Shown in pieces: positions 33,840 through 48,401 of a stretch of DNA of 64,000 nucleotides; positions within the stretch are counted from its first letter, which is position 1; each line of letters opens with the position of its first letter. The position numbers and the translations under genes are program-made. Location of the stretch: NCBI GenBank assembly GCA_015680905.1, contig CM027379.1, forward strand, positions 29,902,501 to 29,966,500, written 5' to 3'. This stretch comes from Coptis chinensis. Taxonomy: Eukaryota > Streptophyta > Magnoliopsida > Ranunculales > Ranunculaceae. The notes beneath the pieces are model-generated. The model ran no database searches. It was not told the origin of the DNA and saw nothing but the letters and a program-made list of their open reading frames with translations.

Positions 33840-34450
33840 AGTTGGGAAGGCGTTGGGGCATGTAAGCTGGAGAGAGCGTTCTGCCCGGAGACAGTGTGTT
33901 GGCTTAAGAAAGCGTGTTGCTCACTGGGAGCGTTCTCGCTGAGTCGATCCTAAAAGTATAGGTCCTCGACTAGCGAGACTCGGAAAGGCTGTAGAGCCTG
34001 TAAGCTCCTGAGAGCGTTCTGCTCACGGAGAGCGTGTGGGCTTATGAAAGCGTGTTGCTCACTGGGAGCGTTCTCGCTGAGTCGATCCTAGAAGTAAAGG
34101 TCCTTGACTAGCGAGACTCGGAGAGGCTGTGGAGCTTGTAAGCTCCTGAGAGCGTGTGGGCTTATGAAATCGTGTTGCTCACTGGGAGCGTTCTCGCTGA
34201 GTTGATCCTAGAAGTATAGGTCCTCGACTAGCGAGACTCAGAGAGGCTATGGAGCCTGTAAGCTCCTGAGCGCGTTCTGCTCACAGAGAGCGTGTGGGCT
34301 TATGAAAGCGTGTTGCTCACTGGGAGCATTCTCGCTGAGTCGATCCTAGAAGTATAGGTCCTCGACTAGCAAGACTCGGAGAGGCTGTGGAGCCTGTAAG
34401 CTCCTGAGCGTTCTGCTCATGGAGAGTGTGTGGGCTTATGAAAGTGTGTT
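33840..34450. repeat. internal satellite of the Tat-type element
   Basis: About four tandem units between integrase and the antisense ORFs, with markers TAGCGAGACTCGG and GTGTTGCTCACTGGGAGC. Distances between successive TAG(C/A)(G/A)AGACTC markers are 138, 120 and 138 bp, so one unit lacks an 18-bp block. Variable tandem repeats in the 3' region are known for Tat elements. Confidence 0.85.
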
Positions 34451-34558
34451 GCGAGATTTGCCATTGTGAGTAAATGAAGTGAATTGTAATAATAAATAAA
34501 AATAAATTAACTTTGAATTTACAGTAAGAGAAAACATGGGATATATGACAATGTAATT

Positions 34559-35682
34559 TTATTGATAGAACTTCTTCAACAAATAAGTGTTCCAAGGTTG
34601 TGGTAATAATTTCCCTTCTTGAGTTTTGATCCAGTATGCTCTGTTGCTTACAACGCGTTCCACTATGTATGGGCCTTCCCAAGTTGGTGCTAATTTGGAG
34701 TCATCTTGAGTCTTTTTCAAAACTAGATCGCCGGGTTGAAAAGATCGAGGATACACTCGCTTGTTGTAGGACTTCTTCAGAATTTGTTGATAGGATGCTA
34801 CTCTGATGGTGGCTAGGTCGCGCCGTTCTTCCAGCAGATCGCCCTCTCGTGCTAAGACGAAATCATTGCCTCCAGATTCAACAAGTTCGACCCGTAGTAG
34901 TAGTATTTGTCCATTTCGGTGGGAATAACGACTTCGTGGTCTTTGTAACATAAGGAGAATGGCGATTACCAGTACTTCTTGGTAGTGCGGTGAGCTCACA
35001 AAATGTTTTCTAGCTGATTTGGCCATTGGCTTTTGGTCTTCTCAATCTTTTTCTTCAAATTTTCTAAGATTGCTTTGTTGCTAGCCTCAGCTTGACCATT
35101 ACTTTGTGCGTACTGGGGAGTGGAAAATGCATGAACTATCTTCCACTTGGCCAGAAATTCTTTGACCGTTTTGCCTTTGAACTGTGAGCCATTGTCTATC
35201 ACCAATGTGTGCGGCAAACCAAATCTGGTGATGATATGAGTCTAGATGAAGTTTCTGACATGTGACTCTTTGACATTTGCGAGTGGAATAGCTTCGACCC
35301 ATTTAGTAAAATAGTCAGTTGCAACTAAGACGAAGCGGAATCCAGTACTTTTCTGTGGGATGAATGGTCCCATGATGTACATGCCCCACATGTGAAATGG
35401 CCAAGGGATCGCGATGCTAATCAACTCACGAGCTGGTTGTATGATGTTGTGACCAAAGGTCTAGCATTTGACGCACTTGAGTACATATGCTTTGGCGTCG
35501 ATCTGCATGCGAGGCCAAAAGTATCCCTGGGAGATCGCTTTGTGAGCCAAAGAGCGACCTCCCGCATGGTTTCCACACTCTCCTTCATGAATCTCAGCGA
35601 AAATCAGTTGGCCTTGTTCTGGGCTTACGCACCTCAAGTGAGGGATGCCAGCGGACTTTCTGAACAACTTGCTATTGAGCAC
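34559..35682 (-). pseudogene. integrase region of the Tat-type element
   Basis: Blocks typical of Gypsy integrase appear in order: GYFWPRMQIDAKAYVLKCVK (zinc-binding end), MGPFIPQKSTGFRFVLVATD (catalytic core start), TLVIDNGSQFKGK (second core block) and QSNGQAEASNK, then a C-terminal domain with AYWIKTQEGKLLPQPWN. Fossil, in several pieces. Confidence 0.85.
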
Positions 35683-36003
35683 GCAGTAACGGCGCGCCTG
35701 ATATGGGATTTGCCTGGCCTTGGTACACTTGTCTGGGAGCGTGCCGTGTTAGATGTATTCAATGATGGGCTGCATCCATGTTTGGCTCATCTGATTGGCA
35801 GAGAGTGGGCATAGGTTGCTGATTTCTAATACATGGTCTACTTGATAAGCAGGTCAGTCAACTACTTCAATGAGTAATTGTCTAGGGGCCCAGTTCGCTG
35901 TTTGAGTGGCCAAATAAGCTAAACTGTCTGTGTGTCGGTTCTCGTCACGCAGGAAGTGGTGTATCGTGACTTTTTTTAAAGAAGGAAGTAACTGATTAAC
36001 GAC

Positions 36004-36696
36004 TTAAAGGTATTTAGCGAGGTTACCTTCATGGGTAGTGTACTCTTTTGCAATCTGGCGAACAACCAGTTGCGAGTCACTAAAGACCTGAAGCTCCTTT
36101 ACACCGAGCTGCATCGCCATGCGAAGTCCCATAATTAACACTTCGTACTCCGCTTCATTGTTAGAAGTCGCGAAGTCAATGCGAACTGATTTCTCGACCA
36201 TGACTCCATCTGGGGATGCTAAGACGACTCCGACCCCACTTCCTCCAGGGTTACTAGAACCGTCGACAAAAAGAGACCATATTGATTTGGTGGCTTCCTT
36301 TGTGGGTACGACCTCTACTTCTGGTTCCCAATTTGGGTCATCGACAGGGAAATCTACTAGGAAATCAGCCACGATCTGCCCTTTCTGTGAAATGCGAGGG
36401 ACGAACTCCATGTGGTGTTCTCCGAGCTCTTCGGCCCATACTGCCATACGAGTTGTCTTGTTTTCTTTGTGAAGAATTTTCTTCAAAGGTAGGTCGGTGA
36501 GAATCTTGATTGGATGTGCTTGAAAGTAGGGTCTGAATTTTCTTGTCGAGTATAACAATGCGAGTACTGCTCTTTCAATGTACGAATAATTCTTCTCAGC
36601 TGGAGTGAGCGTCTTACTTGTAAAGTAGATCGGTTTCTCTGAATTGTTTTCTTCTTTGAAAAGAACTGAGCTAATGGCAAAGTCTGATACCGCCAA
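36004..36696 (-). pseudogene. RNase H region of the Tat-type element
   Basis: Begins with the RT thumb/tether segment (SDFAISSVLFKEENNSEKPI) and continues to WSLFVDGSSNPGGSG, NNEAEYEVLIMGL and VFSDSQLVVRQI, which carry the usual Asp, Glu and Asp of RNase HI. It removes the RNA strand during reverse transcription. Fossil. Confidence 0.9.
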
Positions 36697-36837
36697 ATAT
36701 AGCCCCAGCGTTTCGCCATCCTTAGGCTTGGCCAGGACGGGGGGTGTAGTCAGGTACTCTTTGAGGGTGGAGAACGCTTGGTGGCATTGATCGTTTCACG
36801 AAAACTGCTCATCCTTTTTAAGAAGTTGCAAGAAAGG

Positions 36838-37827
36838 TCAGCATTTGTCTGATGCCCTTGATATAAATCGGTTGAGTGCCGCAACCATTCCTGACAACTT
36901 CTGAATTTGCTTCTTTGTCTGGGGATCAGGCATGTCCAAGAATGCTCGAATTTGGTCTAGATTATCCTCGATCCCTCTTTGTGATACTTGGTACCCAAGG
37001 AACTTCCCAGAGGACGCACCAAAGAGGCACTTCTCAGGATTAAGCTTCATTCGAGTTCGGCGCAACCTGGAGAACACTTTCTCGAGATGAGTGAGGTGGT
37101 CTTCCGCTCTCTTGCTTTTGACGACCATGTCGTCAATGTAGACTTCCATGGTGTCACCTAACATGTCTTGGAACATGTCAGTGATGAGGCGTTGATATGT
37201 TGCGCCAGCGTTCTTAAGTCCGAAGGGGAGGACGTTGTAACAATAGATTCCTTGTTCCGTGATGAATGATGTTTTCTCTTGATCTTCTTCAGCGAGTGGG
37301 ATTTGGTTGTATCCACTGTACGCATCCATGAAAGAAAGGAGCTCATGGCCACATGTTTGATCTACGAGTTGGTCAATGCGAGGTAGAGGGAAACTATCCT
37401 TTGGCGTTTCCTGATTAACGTTTGTGAAGTCGACGCAAAGACGAACTGTGCCGTTCTTTTTAGGAACTGCGACAATGTTAGCGATCCAGTCTGGATAATC
37501 TACTTTTCTAATGAATCCGACTTGCTTAAGTTTGTCGACTTCATCATTGATGGCTTTCTGGAATCGCAGGGATAGTCGTCGAGGTCGTTGCCGAACTGGT
37601 CTGGCATTAGGGTTCACATTTAGTCTATGACAAGCAACATTGGGATCTATTCTGGGCACATCGACATACGACCAAACGAAAACATCTTTATTCATGGCCA
37701 AAAAATTTACAAGCTGGGCCTTGAGTGTGGGGTCAAGGTTAACCCCTACATATACGAACTTGGGATCATCCTCAGTTCCTAGGTTCACTCGCTCTCTGTC
37801 TACATGCTGAGATGTTGTCTTTGGCAT
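36838..37827 (-). pseudogene. reverse transcriptase region of the Tat-type element
   Basis: Contains the RT fingers and palm in order: VAVPKKNGTVRLCVDFTNVN, SFPLPRID, LSFMDAYSGYNQIPLAEEDQ, YCYNVLPFGLKNAGATYQR and the catalytic VYIDDMVVKS, then KCLFGASSGKFLGYQVS. Clear Ty3/Gypsy type. The longest uninterrupted pol block of the element. Confidence 0.95.
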
Positions 37828-37860
37828 GGATGCTTCCTCACTTGGTGATACTTTATTGAT

Positions 37861-38895
37861 CTAAGGGAGAGTAGAATTGGCTGCACAAGCTGGAGCAATA
37901 TCTGTGGTGACGACAACAGGGGCTAGAATGGCTTCTGTAGTCATGACAATAGAGTCTGGAGTGATCTTCGAAATTGATATTGGTTGTGCGAAACCTGATG
38001 GCGCGGCTTCTGGGGTGCTGAATGGTGGAATGACAACAGTGGAAGCGACCTTTGGGGTTTTGACGGCTGGATTGACAACAACTGATGTGACTTCTGAGGT
38101 CCGACCTGGTGGAGCAACAATGGTTGGATTGACTTCTGGAGTTGAAACAGACGACTGGACCTTCTTGCTGGAGCCCCTAGCGAGCTGTTTTGGTGCTTTG
38201 GCTCTAACCTCGGCAACCAGGTCTTTGGCCATTGTATTACTGGTGGGCTCGTTCCTTGTGTGAGTATGCAGGTCAGCGGTCTTTTTTGCAGAGAGAATTT
38301 GATTACAATGATAAGCCTCGAGTTGATTGCTTCGAAGCTCCATCATGCCTCTTGGGCTTGGGAAACGGAGGACTTGATGCAATGTGGATGGAATAGCTTG
38401 TATTTGATGAATCCAACGCCGCCCTAGAATAGCATTATAGGACGATTTTATGTCTAGAACGCTGAAGCGTGTATTGAAGCTGACTTTGTCCTCTTTAGAT
38501 CCTACTGAAACTGGAAGTATGATATCGCCGATTGGGTCGGCCTTGGAGCCATTAAACCCATAAAGAGGAGCTATCAGATCTATAAAAACTGACTTAGGTA
38601 AGTTCATTTCTTGAATTATATGATAGAAGAGAATGTCGCATGAATTGCCAGGGTCTATCAGGACGCGTTTGACTGTCCAGTCGCTGATCTTGACATGGAC
38701 GACAAGTGCATCATTGTGAGGGAGGCAAACCTTGTTGAGGTCGACCTCGGTGAAAGTAATATCTCCTGCGCTTCGACCTGAACTGCGCAGGGCGTGTGAC
38801 GCTTGTGAAGAAAAATGATAAACTTCTTGAAGTGCGCTGACACGCCTGTGTTTCTCCCTGGAAGATGTCACGGAATCGTTTGGGAAAGTGATCAT
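37861..38895 (-). pseudogene. protease region and linker of the Tat-type element
   Basis: VKRVLIDPGNSCDILFYHII is the retropepsin active-site region in Gypsy style, followed by FSVLDIKSSYNAILGRRWIH, a block typical of Tat/Athila proteases. A Pro/Thr/Val-rich low-complexity stretch then leads toward reverse transcriptase. Fossil. Confidence 0.85.
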
Positions 38896-38946
38896 ATGAA
38901 TAGTTCTTGCGTTATCGCGATCGATGAAGTCTTTGTCGGCCGGCGT

Positions 38947-39993
38947 TCATGGCGAGAACGGTCCGCGACCGGGAAGCGGGGCGCCCTGGCGCGGGGGGCG
39001 AGCTTGAACCTTTTGATGGTCCTGACGAGGTGGGGATCTACTGCGCACTCGGCGAGCCATGAGTTTATAGCGTAAGTCGCCGTCGGCTATGTTAGTATAC
39101 TGTTTGATATGTCCTGCTTCGATGAGATCTTGGAGGTAGTGTTTTAGCCCCCAGCATGCATCGGTCTCGTGACATTTGGCTCTGTGAAATGCGCAGTACG
39201 GTTTGTCAGGTCGGTCCACTGGTTGCCTCACATCAGGTCGGAAATATGAAGCTCGCTTGATCTTTTCTAAGATGTAACTAGGCGAGCGTGTCAGGACGGT
39301 GAACTCTCGGTTGTTATTCGTTCTGTTACACGGCTTTCGCTCTTGCTGTCGGGGCCGCTTTTTGGAGACTGGGGGGTCATCTGATATTGCTGCGACCTCT
39401 TCTTCTTCTGGTAGGCCTTGATGCTTCAGGCCTTCCTGCAACTTTATATACTTGTCGACTCGAGCGTAAAGCTCAAATAACGTCTCGGGGAGCTCTTTCA
39501 TCAGCGATCTGGCGAGTGTCGTGTTTCGCACACGGCAAGCATTGTAGGATGCCAAGGTGGCGAAAGACTCTTTCAATCCTGCTTCCATGCACAGTAGTTC
39601 GGCTTTGAACCGACCTAAAAATTCACGAATTATTTCGTCTTCGCCTAGTGAGAGCTGGAACAGTGAGTCCAGATCAGCCTTCTTACGTCTATTGTGCACA
39701 TATTGACTAGCAAACGAATCGGTAAGTTGTTCGAAGGTCTTTATCGAGTTTGGCTCGAGTGAGAAGAACCAATTGAGTGTGTCATCTTTGAGACTGGCTG
39801 AGAACAAACGGCAGTGGAGGTGATCGAATTCGAGTGCACTATAGAGTGCCAAGCTTTGGATATAACGAGCCATGTGTTGACCAGGGCATGTGCTGTCGTC
39901 GTACATCGGAAAACGTGGCTGAAAAAATTCATGAGGAGAGGGTTTATTTAGTACCCCTGTGGTGAATGGCGATGCGCGGTACGTCTTGAGCAT
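38947..39993 (-). pseudogene. gag region of the Tat-type element
   Basis: Retrotransposon gag core with FSASLKDDTLNWFFSLEPNS, FEQLTDSFASQYVHNRRKKA and EIIREFLGRFKAELLC, then a basic region and CAFHRAKCHETDACWGL, a variant zinc-knuckle-like block usual in Tat gag. It formed the particle shell. Closest ORF to the 5' LTR in element sense. Confidence 0.9.
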
Positions 39994-40304
39994 TTTCTAG
40001 ACGATCTGGGTTGCGTCCTTTCTTATTGCGCTTTGGCCTATTCGTTGCGATAGTTCGTTAATCTGCTGATTAACTTCGTTGATGCCGTTCTCGGTGACGT
40101 TCCCAGCTGGTTGTTGCTGTGCATCTACTTGTGCACGAAGAGCAGCATTTTCCTACCGGAGCAAGGAAATGCTTTCATTTGTTAAACCTAGTTGGTTTGC
40201 GAGGCTTTGAACTTGAGTTTCGAGGCTTGCCATGCTTCGTGGGCTTGAGAGTTTCGATTTTTGAGTTTTGATTTATGTGAAATTGGTATCTCAAGTAATT
40301 GAGA

Positions 40305-40320
40305 CCACAGACGACGCCAA
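40305..40320 (-). promoter_or_regulatory. primer binding site of the Tat-type element
   Basis: On the minus strand, right after the LTR end, TTGGCGTCGTCTGTGG begins with the TGG that pairs with a tRNA CCA end. I do not assign the tRNA. Confidence 0.65.
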
Positions 40321-40873
40321 TGTAAAGGGGCGTTTTTTCCTTACATATACAGGGGGAAGAAGAAAGGGTTTGGATTTGGGAAAGACCGAGTTCGCTAAGT
40401 AGCGAGTTGCCTACGTATCTTCTCTTGATTCTGGGAGGAGAGAAGAATCAGGTCTCACGTAGTTCATGTAGGTGGTATTTATAGGCACAAGAGAGTGTTG
40501 ATCTTCGAGACACGTGTACTCCCTTGTACATATGTAAGGTGGAGATTACGAATGAGTGTTAGGTTGGTTATGGTAGGAAGGTGGTGATCATTGGGAGTGG
40601 GTGCAGTAGTTCATAATTCCCAGTAATTGGAAGTAGAGATATGACTTTGGTAATGATTACCCTTGGATTAAGGAACATGTCTTTATTTGAAGCGTTCTGC
40701 TCTAGGTCGTTCAGTCTTCTTGAAACGTTCTTGAGCGAGCTGGCGTGTACCACCTACATAAAGCGAGCTACTCGCGAGTCGATCTTGGAGGACGATGTCC
40801 TGATTGCGCTGCGATCTCTACTTATGCTTAACGCGTGCTTAATATTCTCTAATGAGGATATTATTCCCTTACA
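40321..40873 (-). repeat. 5' LTR (element sense) of the Tat-type element
   Basis: Direct repeat of 28,100-28,647. In element sense it runs from TGTAAGGGAATAATATCC to CCCCTTTACA. GTAC follows its outer edge at 40,874-40,877. Confidence 0.9.
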
Positions 40874-40877
40874 GTAC

Positions 40878-41414
40878 TGAACAACGAACCTAATTGAGAA
40901 TATCCCCTCACAAAATAGCCAAGCGTGATATACTAGTCCAGCACCAGAGCTACAATGCATCCAAGGTTTTTAATGTCCAATTGAAGCAACTCCATAGCTG
41001 CTACAAAGTTCTCATGTCCAAAGCCTGTCGCCTTACCTGTATCACATTTAAGTGGACGGTTAATTTGTTTTACGAAAGTCATATCATCATATGCAGCTAA
41101 AATGTAACAAAAAACGGGTATTGAAATGCGAAAAACCAAAAGAAAAAAGATACAGGCTCATCAACTGTGGCAATTATCTCTCTTCAATTGTAAAATACTG
41201 CTAGACAGGAGGTGATTATATATGATCCTAGAAGAGGGGAAATCAAAAGGTAAAAAGATACTAGGGATATTCTGTCAATGATCTCACACATTCTGCAAGT
41301 GTTGAGTAGTATATTAGAAAGATTATGTGATATCACACGTTCGATATTCAATAATATAAATAACAAGCTTTGGGTTGAATAGAGACAAGCTCTCTAAAAG
41401 CCTAATTCCGCCTC
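40878..41414. other. intergenic, nothing recognised
   Basis: AT-rich DNA between the Tat-type element and the SINE. Short ORFs here have no family I recognise. Confidence 0.3.
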
Positions 41415-41430
41415 CATCCCTTTTACACTT

Positions 41431-41561
41431 TTTTTCTTTTTTATTGGCAAATCTGTTTTAAACGAGATCAATAACTTTTTGGTTGGTGCTGGTGGGGTTC
41501 AAGCCCCAGACCTCTGGTATCATCACCCAAAGATTTTACCAACTTTGCTAGTTGGCACTTG
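41431..41561 (-). mobile_element. tRNA-derived SINE with target-site duplication
   Basis: On the minus strand TAGCAAAGTTGGTAAAATC resembles a pol III A box and GGCTTGAACCCCACC a B box, spaced as in tRNA-derived SINEs. The 3' end is an A-rich tail (AATAAAAAAGAAAAAAAG). The element is flanked by near-identical direct repeats, CATCCCTTTTACACTT at 41,415-41,430 and CATCCCCTTTACACTT at 41,562-41,577. SINEs are moved by LINE enzymes, and this one lies directly against a LINE tail. Confidence 0.7.
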
Positions 41562-41576
41562 CATCCCCTTTACACT

Positions 41577-43370
41577 TTTTTTTTTTTTTTTTTTTTGGTT
41601 GATAAGCGGGGTTTTTAGAGAGGTCCCCTACCCCTTTTATTGAAAATAAAATTGTAAAATAACTTGTTACATTCTCACTCTCTCACATATTGCTTACCCC
41701 TAGCTCATCATCTATAATATTCTTTACATCCTCTGTAAATAGGCTTGGCACTAATTCTATGTAATTACATGGCGGTATATTCGCTGCAATAGTGTGAGCA
41801 AGTTTATTGGACTCCCTAAACACATGAATAATGTTAAACTGTTCAAAATGGGCCTTCAATCGCTTAATGGCCCGAATCATGTTCTCGGCCTGCCAGGGAT
41901 ACTAACACGTGTCGGTTAAGAATGCTAAGACACTCATGGAGTCTGTTTGCGCGAGAATTCTTCTTATTCCTTTACTCATCGCCATTTTCAACCCCTGCTC
42001 AACTGCTTCCAGCTCGATAAGATCGATCGTGTTCTTTGATGATCTGCCATGGCTTGCCACTATAACATTCCCTTCATTATCACGAATCACCGCTGCCCAA
42101 CCCCCTAGTGAAGCTTGAAGTGTGCCGTCTGTGTTGAGAATATGAGATCCATCTTCTGATTTCTGCCACTGAACTAATTTCTTCTTCCTTTGCTCAATAT
42201 GCACATCAACATTCCAGATATCAGTGAACCTTTCCACTTCTGGACCGTTATTCATCTTGATTTGTATCACCTTCAGTTTTGATCTGACATCACCGATCAG
42301 AACTCGAGCTATCTGCTGAACATTCACTGCCTTATTATCAAATATCCTATCATTCCTCGATTTCCATATCCAATAATTGAAACCATTCCACATTAACCTC
42401 ATTGTATCATGCTCTATTCCTTTCCCCTGCGCTACAGATGCAATCCATAAAATTTCCCCTTGCCATGTGGTTTCTATTGTCCTGTGGTATCCCATTTTTT
42501 GAAGTAGAATTCCCCATAGGGATTGTGGTATGAGACATGAGTGGAATAGGTGTTCCACTGTTTCAGTTTCTCTCCAACAGAATATGCAAGTGTCCGAGTC
42601 CACAACCTTCTGTGCTTTCATTTTCTGTAGTGTTTTAAGTCCCCCACTAAGTGCCATCCAGCTGATAAAAGAATGTCTGGGTATTTTGTTTGTAAACCAT
42701 ACCAGTTTGTGCCATTGAACTTCTTGCCTCATACCTCTCAGACTATCATAAGTGTCCTTCATGTTGTACTCTCCATGTGTTGCTGCAGACCAAACAATGT
42801 TATCCTCATCACCCATTATCTCCACCTCATTTTCTGCTGCATCAGTAATCTCACTTATGTGGCGTCTGACATTGTTTGTGAACACCCATTTGCCATTTGA
42901 AATACAGTTCGCTACTTTTGCCTGTTTGTTACAGCTTGAGTTATATAACAGACCTTGTGGGAACATTTCTCTTAAAATACCAAAGGGATGCCATGGTTCA
43001 TCCCAGAAACTTGTTTCTCTACCATTGCCTATCTGATGCAGAACTATTGATGATGCTTCTTTCCTTACTTTAAGTATGTTCCTCCAACTTGAGGAACAAT
43101 CACTTGGTACTTTGAGCTGCCAAAATCCTCTCTTCCTGACTAGATACTTTTGTACCCACTGTACCCACAAATTATCAGTCCTTGTAATGAGTTTCCATAG
43201 AGGCTTCATGGTTGCTGCTTGGTTAACCTTTTCTATATTACGTATCCCTAGCCCACCTTCCTCATATGGGTAACAGATATCATCCCATCCTATCAAGGCA
43301 TGAGATTGTTTGCAGTCTGGATCTGTCCATAAGAAATTCCTGAAAATCTTATTGATATCATCAACCACTT
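41577..43370 (-). mobile_element. L1-type LINE, 5'-truncated, with poly(A) tail
   Basis: The minus-strand ORF (43,368-41,902, 488 residues) starts inside the reverse transcriptase C terminus (IFRNFLWTDPDCKQSHALIG, then YPYEEGGLGIRNIEKVNQAA). It passes through the zf-RVT region (VWFTNKIPRHSFISWMALSG, CIFCWRETETVEHLFHSC) and enters RNase H (LNTDGTLQASLGGWAAVIRD, ELEAVEQGLKMAM). One frame change near 41,890 leads to the last part (FNIIHVFRESNKLAHTIA). A 3' UTR ends in a 20-base T tract at 41,577-41,596, which is the poly(A) tail. Endonuclease and most RT are missing, normal for 5' truncation. I found no convincing target-site duplication. Confidence 0.9.
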
Positions 43371-44114
43371 TGCTTGTTTTCCTACTTTTCTCTTTTCCCA
43401 GTTCTCTGTGTTCTCCTTATTTGCTAGTATTAAACTCTCCTAGTATACCAAAAACACAAACCATAACTCAAATTTCATATTTGGACACATCATGAGGATG
43501 TATATATATTCTTCCCAAAGTCTTTATTATGCGGCAAATGGCACTTTCTCTAATAAAGCTTTAAATTAAATAAAAGTGAAACATAAAACAACATAAGCAT
43601 TTAAGTTGGAATGGAGCACATCACAGTTACTCCGTGCAATTACGAGATACCTGTTATATATGAAAAACCACATGAACAAATGTTCATAGTCTATCATGCA
43701 ATAAGGCATTACTAGTGAGGCAGAAATGTAGACTATTTTCAACAAAATGATTGTTCAGTGAAAAATGAAGAAGACGAAAAAAATTTGTGATCGGTCAAAC
43801 AGTCTCCTCAGGGCTGAGGCTATATTGAAAGTCATCTAGCAGTTCTCGAAACAAGCAATTAAACCCTCAGAGTTTCAAAACTATCATGAGTCTATACATT
43901 GGAGAGCACAGAAAACAAAAATTGACAACGTTCGTAGGAAACTAATTCCATTTTAGGAGTGCTCATGATTGATACTCAACCCAGTTCACATTTCCAGGAT
44001 TCTATTGACGGCACACACAACAACGCATATATCGAAAACCAATGGTAATGAGGAATACATGCTGGCAGGAAACGGAACGTGTGATTAATGAGACATGCTT
44101 TTGCTGGGAAGAGA

Positions 44115-44117
<3 letters not shown>
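43371..44117. other. intergenic, nothing recognised
   Basis: AT-rich DNA with no coding or repeat signature I can name. Confidence 0.3.

Positions 44118-44157
<40 letters not shown>
44118..44157 (+). repeat. poly(A) tract, 40 bases
   Basis: Uninterrupted A run. It could be the tail of a retroposed sequence on the plus strand, but no SINE, LINE or processed gene is visible just upstream. Confidence 0.9.
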
Positions 44158-44159
<2 letters not shown>

Positions 44160-44459
44160 ACTTACACCGCCAAGCAATCGACGAAAGAAATGGCATCAGG
44201 AACATCATAAGTCGCACGGGACCTGATATCAGCACAAAGAGAAGAGTCTGAACCCTCGTTGACCACAAATCTTACACACCATGTATATCTCTTCACAGAG
44301 TTATCATGAAAGTCCCTTTCATAAGACCAAACTACACACAATTAAATGCTACATAGGGTATGCCCATATTTATGTTATATTCTCTAGTTAATTAATATAA
44401 CTTCTTTTGTTTAGTCTATTTCTTTGGTTTTACATAAATCAACGCGAATACGAAACGGG

Positions 44460-45718
44460 CTGAGACCGAAGAGTTTACGAAATTGTGAGATTCTCACGTC
44501 GTGATTACAGAGAGACTATACAAAACGAGATATGAAATAACATGTGTATGACATTATAAAACTACTGCAAAAAGTTGAGCTACTATTGTCAAGAGGTAAT
44601 AGCGTGCCCGCGCTATAAGAAGCTTATGCCAGAGCGCGCCCACGCCCCCTTCTAAAAACGCAGAATTCCAGTGTTTTCACAACACCCTTGCAGCTTACTT
44701 CCACCGCTTGAACTCAATTTGGATAGTTCCAAAAGTGTCCAAAACACGGAAAGGAAGCTTTCTAAAGGGGTTCCAAGGCTTGTACGCCCTAAGGGATCTC
44801 TATATAAATAAAAGAAGTAGAGAGCTCTGGGTCTCTCGCCCCCATCACAAAAACTCAAGAACAGTTCAAGAGCTTGCTGGAGAAGAAGAAGTGGAGTTGC
44901 TGGAGAAGAAGTCAACGCCTACCACCACGGTTTTGTTGATGATTTCTCTTCCTTATTCCTTTGTTTCTTCCACCATGTTTATGAGTAACTAAACTAAAAG
45001 CTAGGGCTTTAGTGAAGCCCTAGATTTGTGTAGGATATCTTTATGCTACTGTTACTGTTCTCAAACAATTTTCAATGATTAATATATTGTTTTCACACTA
45101 ATGTTAGTGGTTTATTTGCATTGATTATATCTTGAATGATTAAATTTCATACCTTGACTAGTTAATCGTAGGATTACTACTCCATTAGCATTATAGCATG
45201 GCTTTTACTTGTATATTGAATCTATGAGGAGTTGTGTCGTAAGAAGGCAACTCTTGCTAGGGATTCATATGTTTGCATGCTGAAATTCAATTCGACTTCA
45301 TGTATAGATGTATATCAGGACTTAAACGAACACATATTCGAGAAAGCTAGGGTTTCATTTCCCTCATGCTACTCGTACTTACATGAGAACTTTAAAATAG
45401 TGAATTAAGATAACCTATAAGAGTCTAGGGTGGAATCAAACGCCTTGGTGTTTCCACCATTCGTAGTTAATACAAGTTTCATAATTTTCATAGTATAATT
45501 AAAATAGAAGTAGTTAACTACTCTTTCAATCAACAACTATAATATTCGGATTAGATTAAGTATTATTTTAGAACTCAGTTATTCCTATATCACAATCCCT
45601 GTGGGTTCGACCTTGTTCTCGTACACTTACTACAATAGACCTTGTGCGCTTGCAAGTAGTAATAGTAATAGGAGTTAATTAACCTGTTTATTTATGTTGG
45701 TTAAATATCGATCTATCA
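44460..45718 (+). mobile_element. LTR-like sequence (probable solo LTR, Ty3/Gypsy type)
   Basis: TATATAAATAAAAG near 44,802 fits an LTR promoter TATA box. Downstream phrases such as ATGAGTAACTAAAC, GAAGCCCTAG and CCCTGTGGGTTCGACC are common near the ends of plant Gypsy LTRs, and the sequence ends ATCTATCA. No internal coding region follows, and the left edge and target-site duplication were not found. Fossil; assignment is from memory of such LTRs. Confidence 0.4.

Positions 45719-48401
<2,683 letters not shown>

Larger units (their letters stand above)
28100..40873 (-). mobile_element. Ty3/Gypsy LTR retrotransposon, Tat lineage (Retand-like), complete outline but broken
   Basis: 12.8-kb element on the minus strand with two LTRs (28,100-28,647 and 40,321-40,873) and GTAC at both outer edges, consistent with a target-site duplication. 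Order in its own sense: LTR, primer site, gag, protease, reverse transcriptase, RNase H, integrase, internal satellite, antisense ORFs, purine tract, LTR. Antisense ORFs and a satellite after integrase are typical of Tat/Retand elements. By eye the LTRs differ at about 30 of 550 positions (5-6 percent), which at 1.3e-8 substitutions per site per year is near two million years. Gag-pol has roughly half a dozen breaks, so it is a fossil. Confidence 0.9.

Noticed and set aside
35392-35814. 140-residue plus-strand ORF inside the integrase region
   Set aside because: Shadow of the integrase coding strand; its sequence is the complement of conserved integrase blocks.
41431-41561. A functional tRNA gene
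   Set aside because: A- and B-box-like motifs are present but no cloverleaf can be drawn and the sequence has an A-rich tail with target duplications, which fits a SINE.
44652-44992. ORFs on both strands around 44.65-45.0 kb as small host genes
   Set aside because: They lie in LTR-like sequence next to its TATA box; no protein family recognised.
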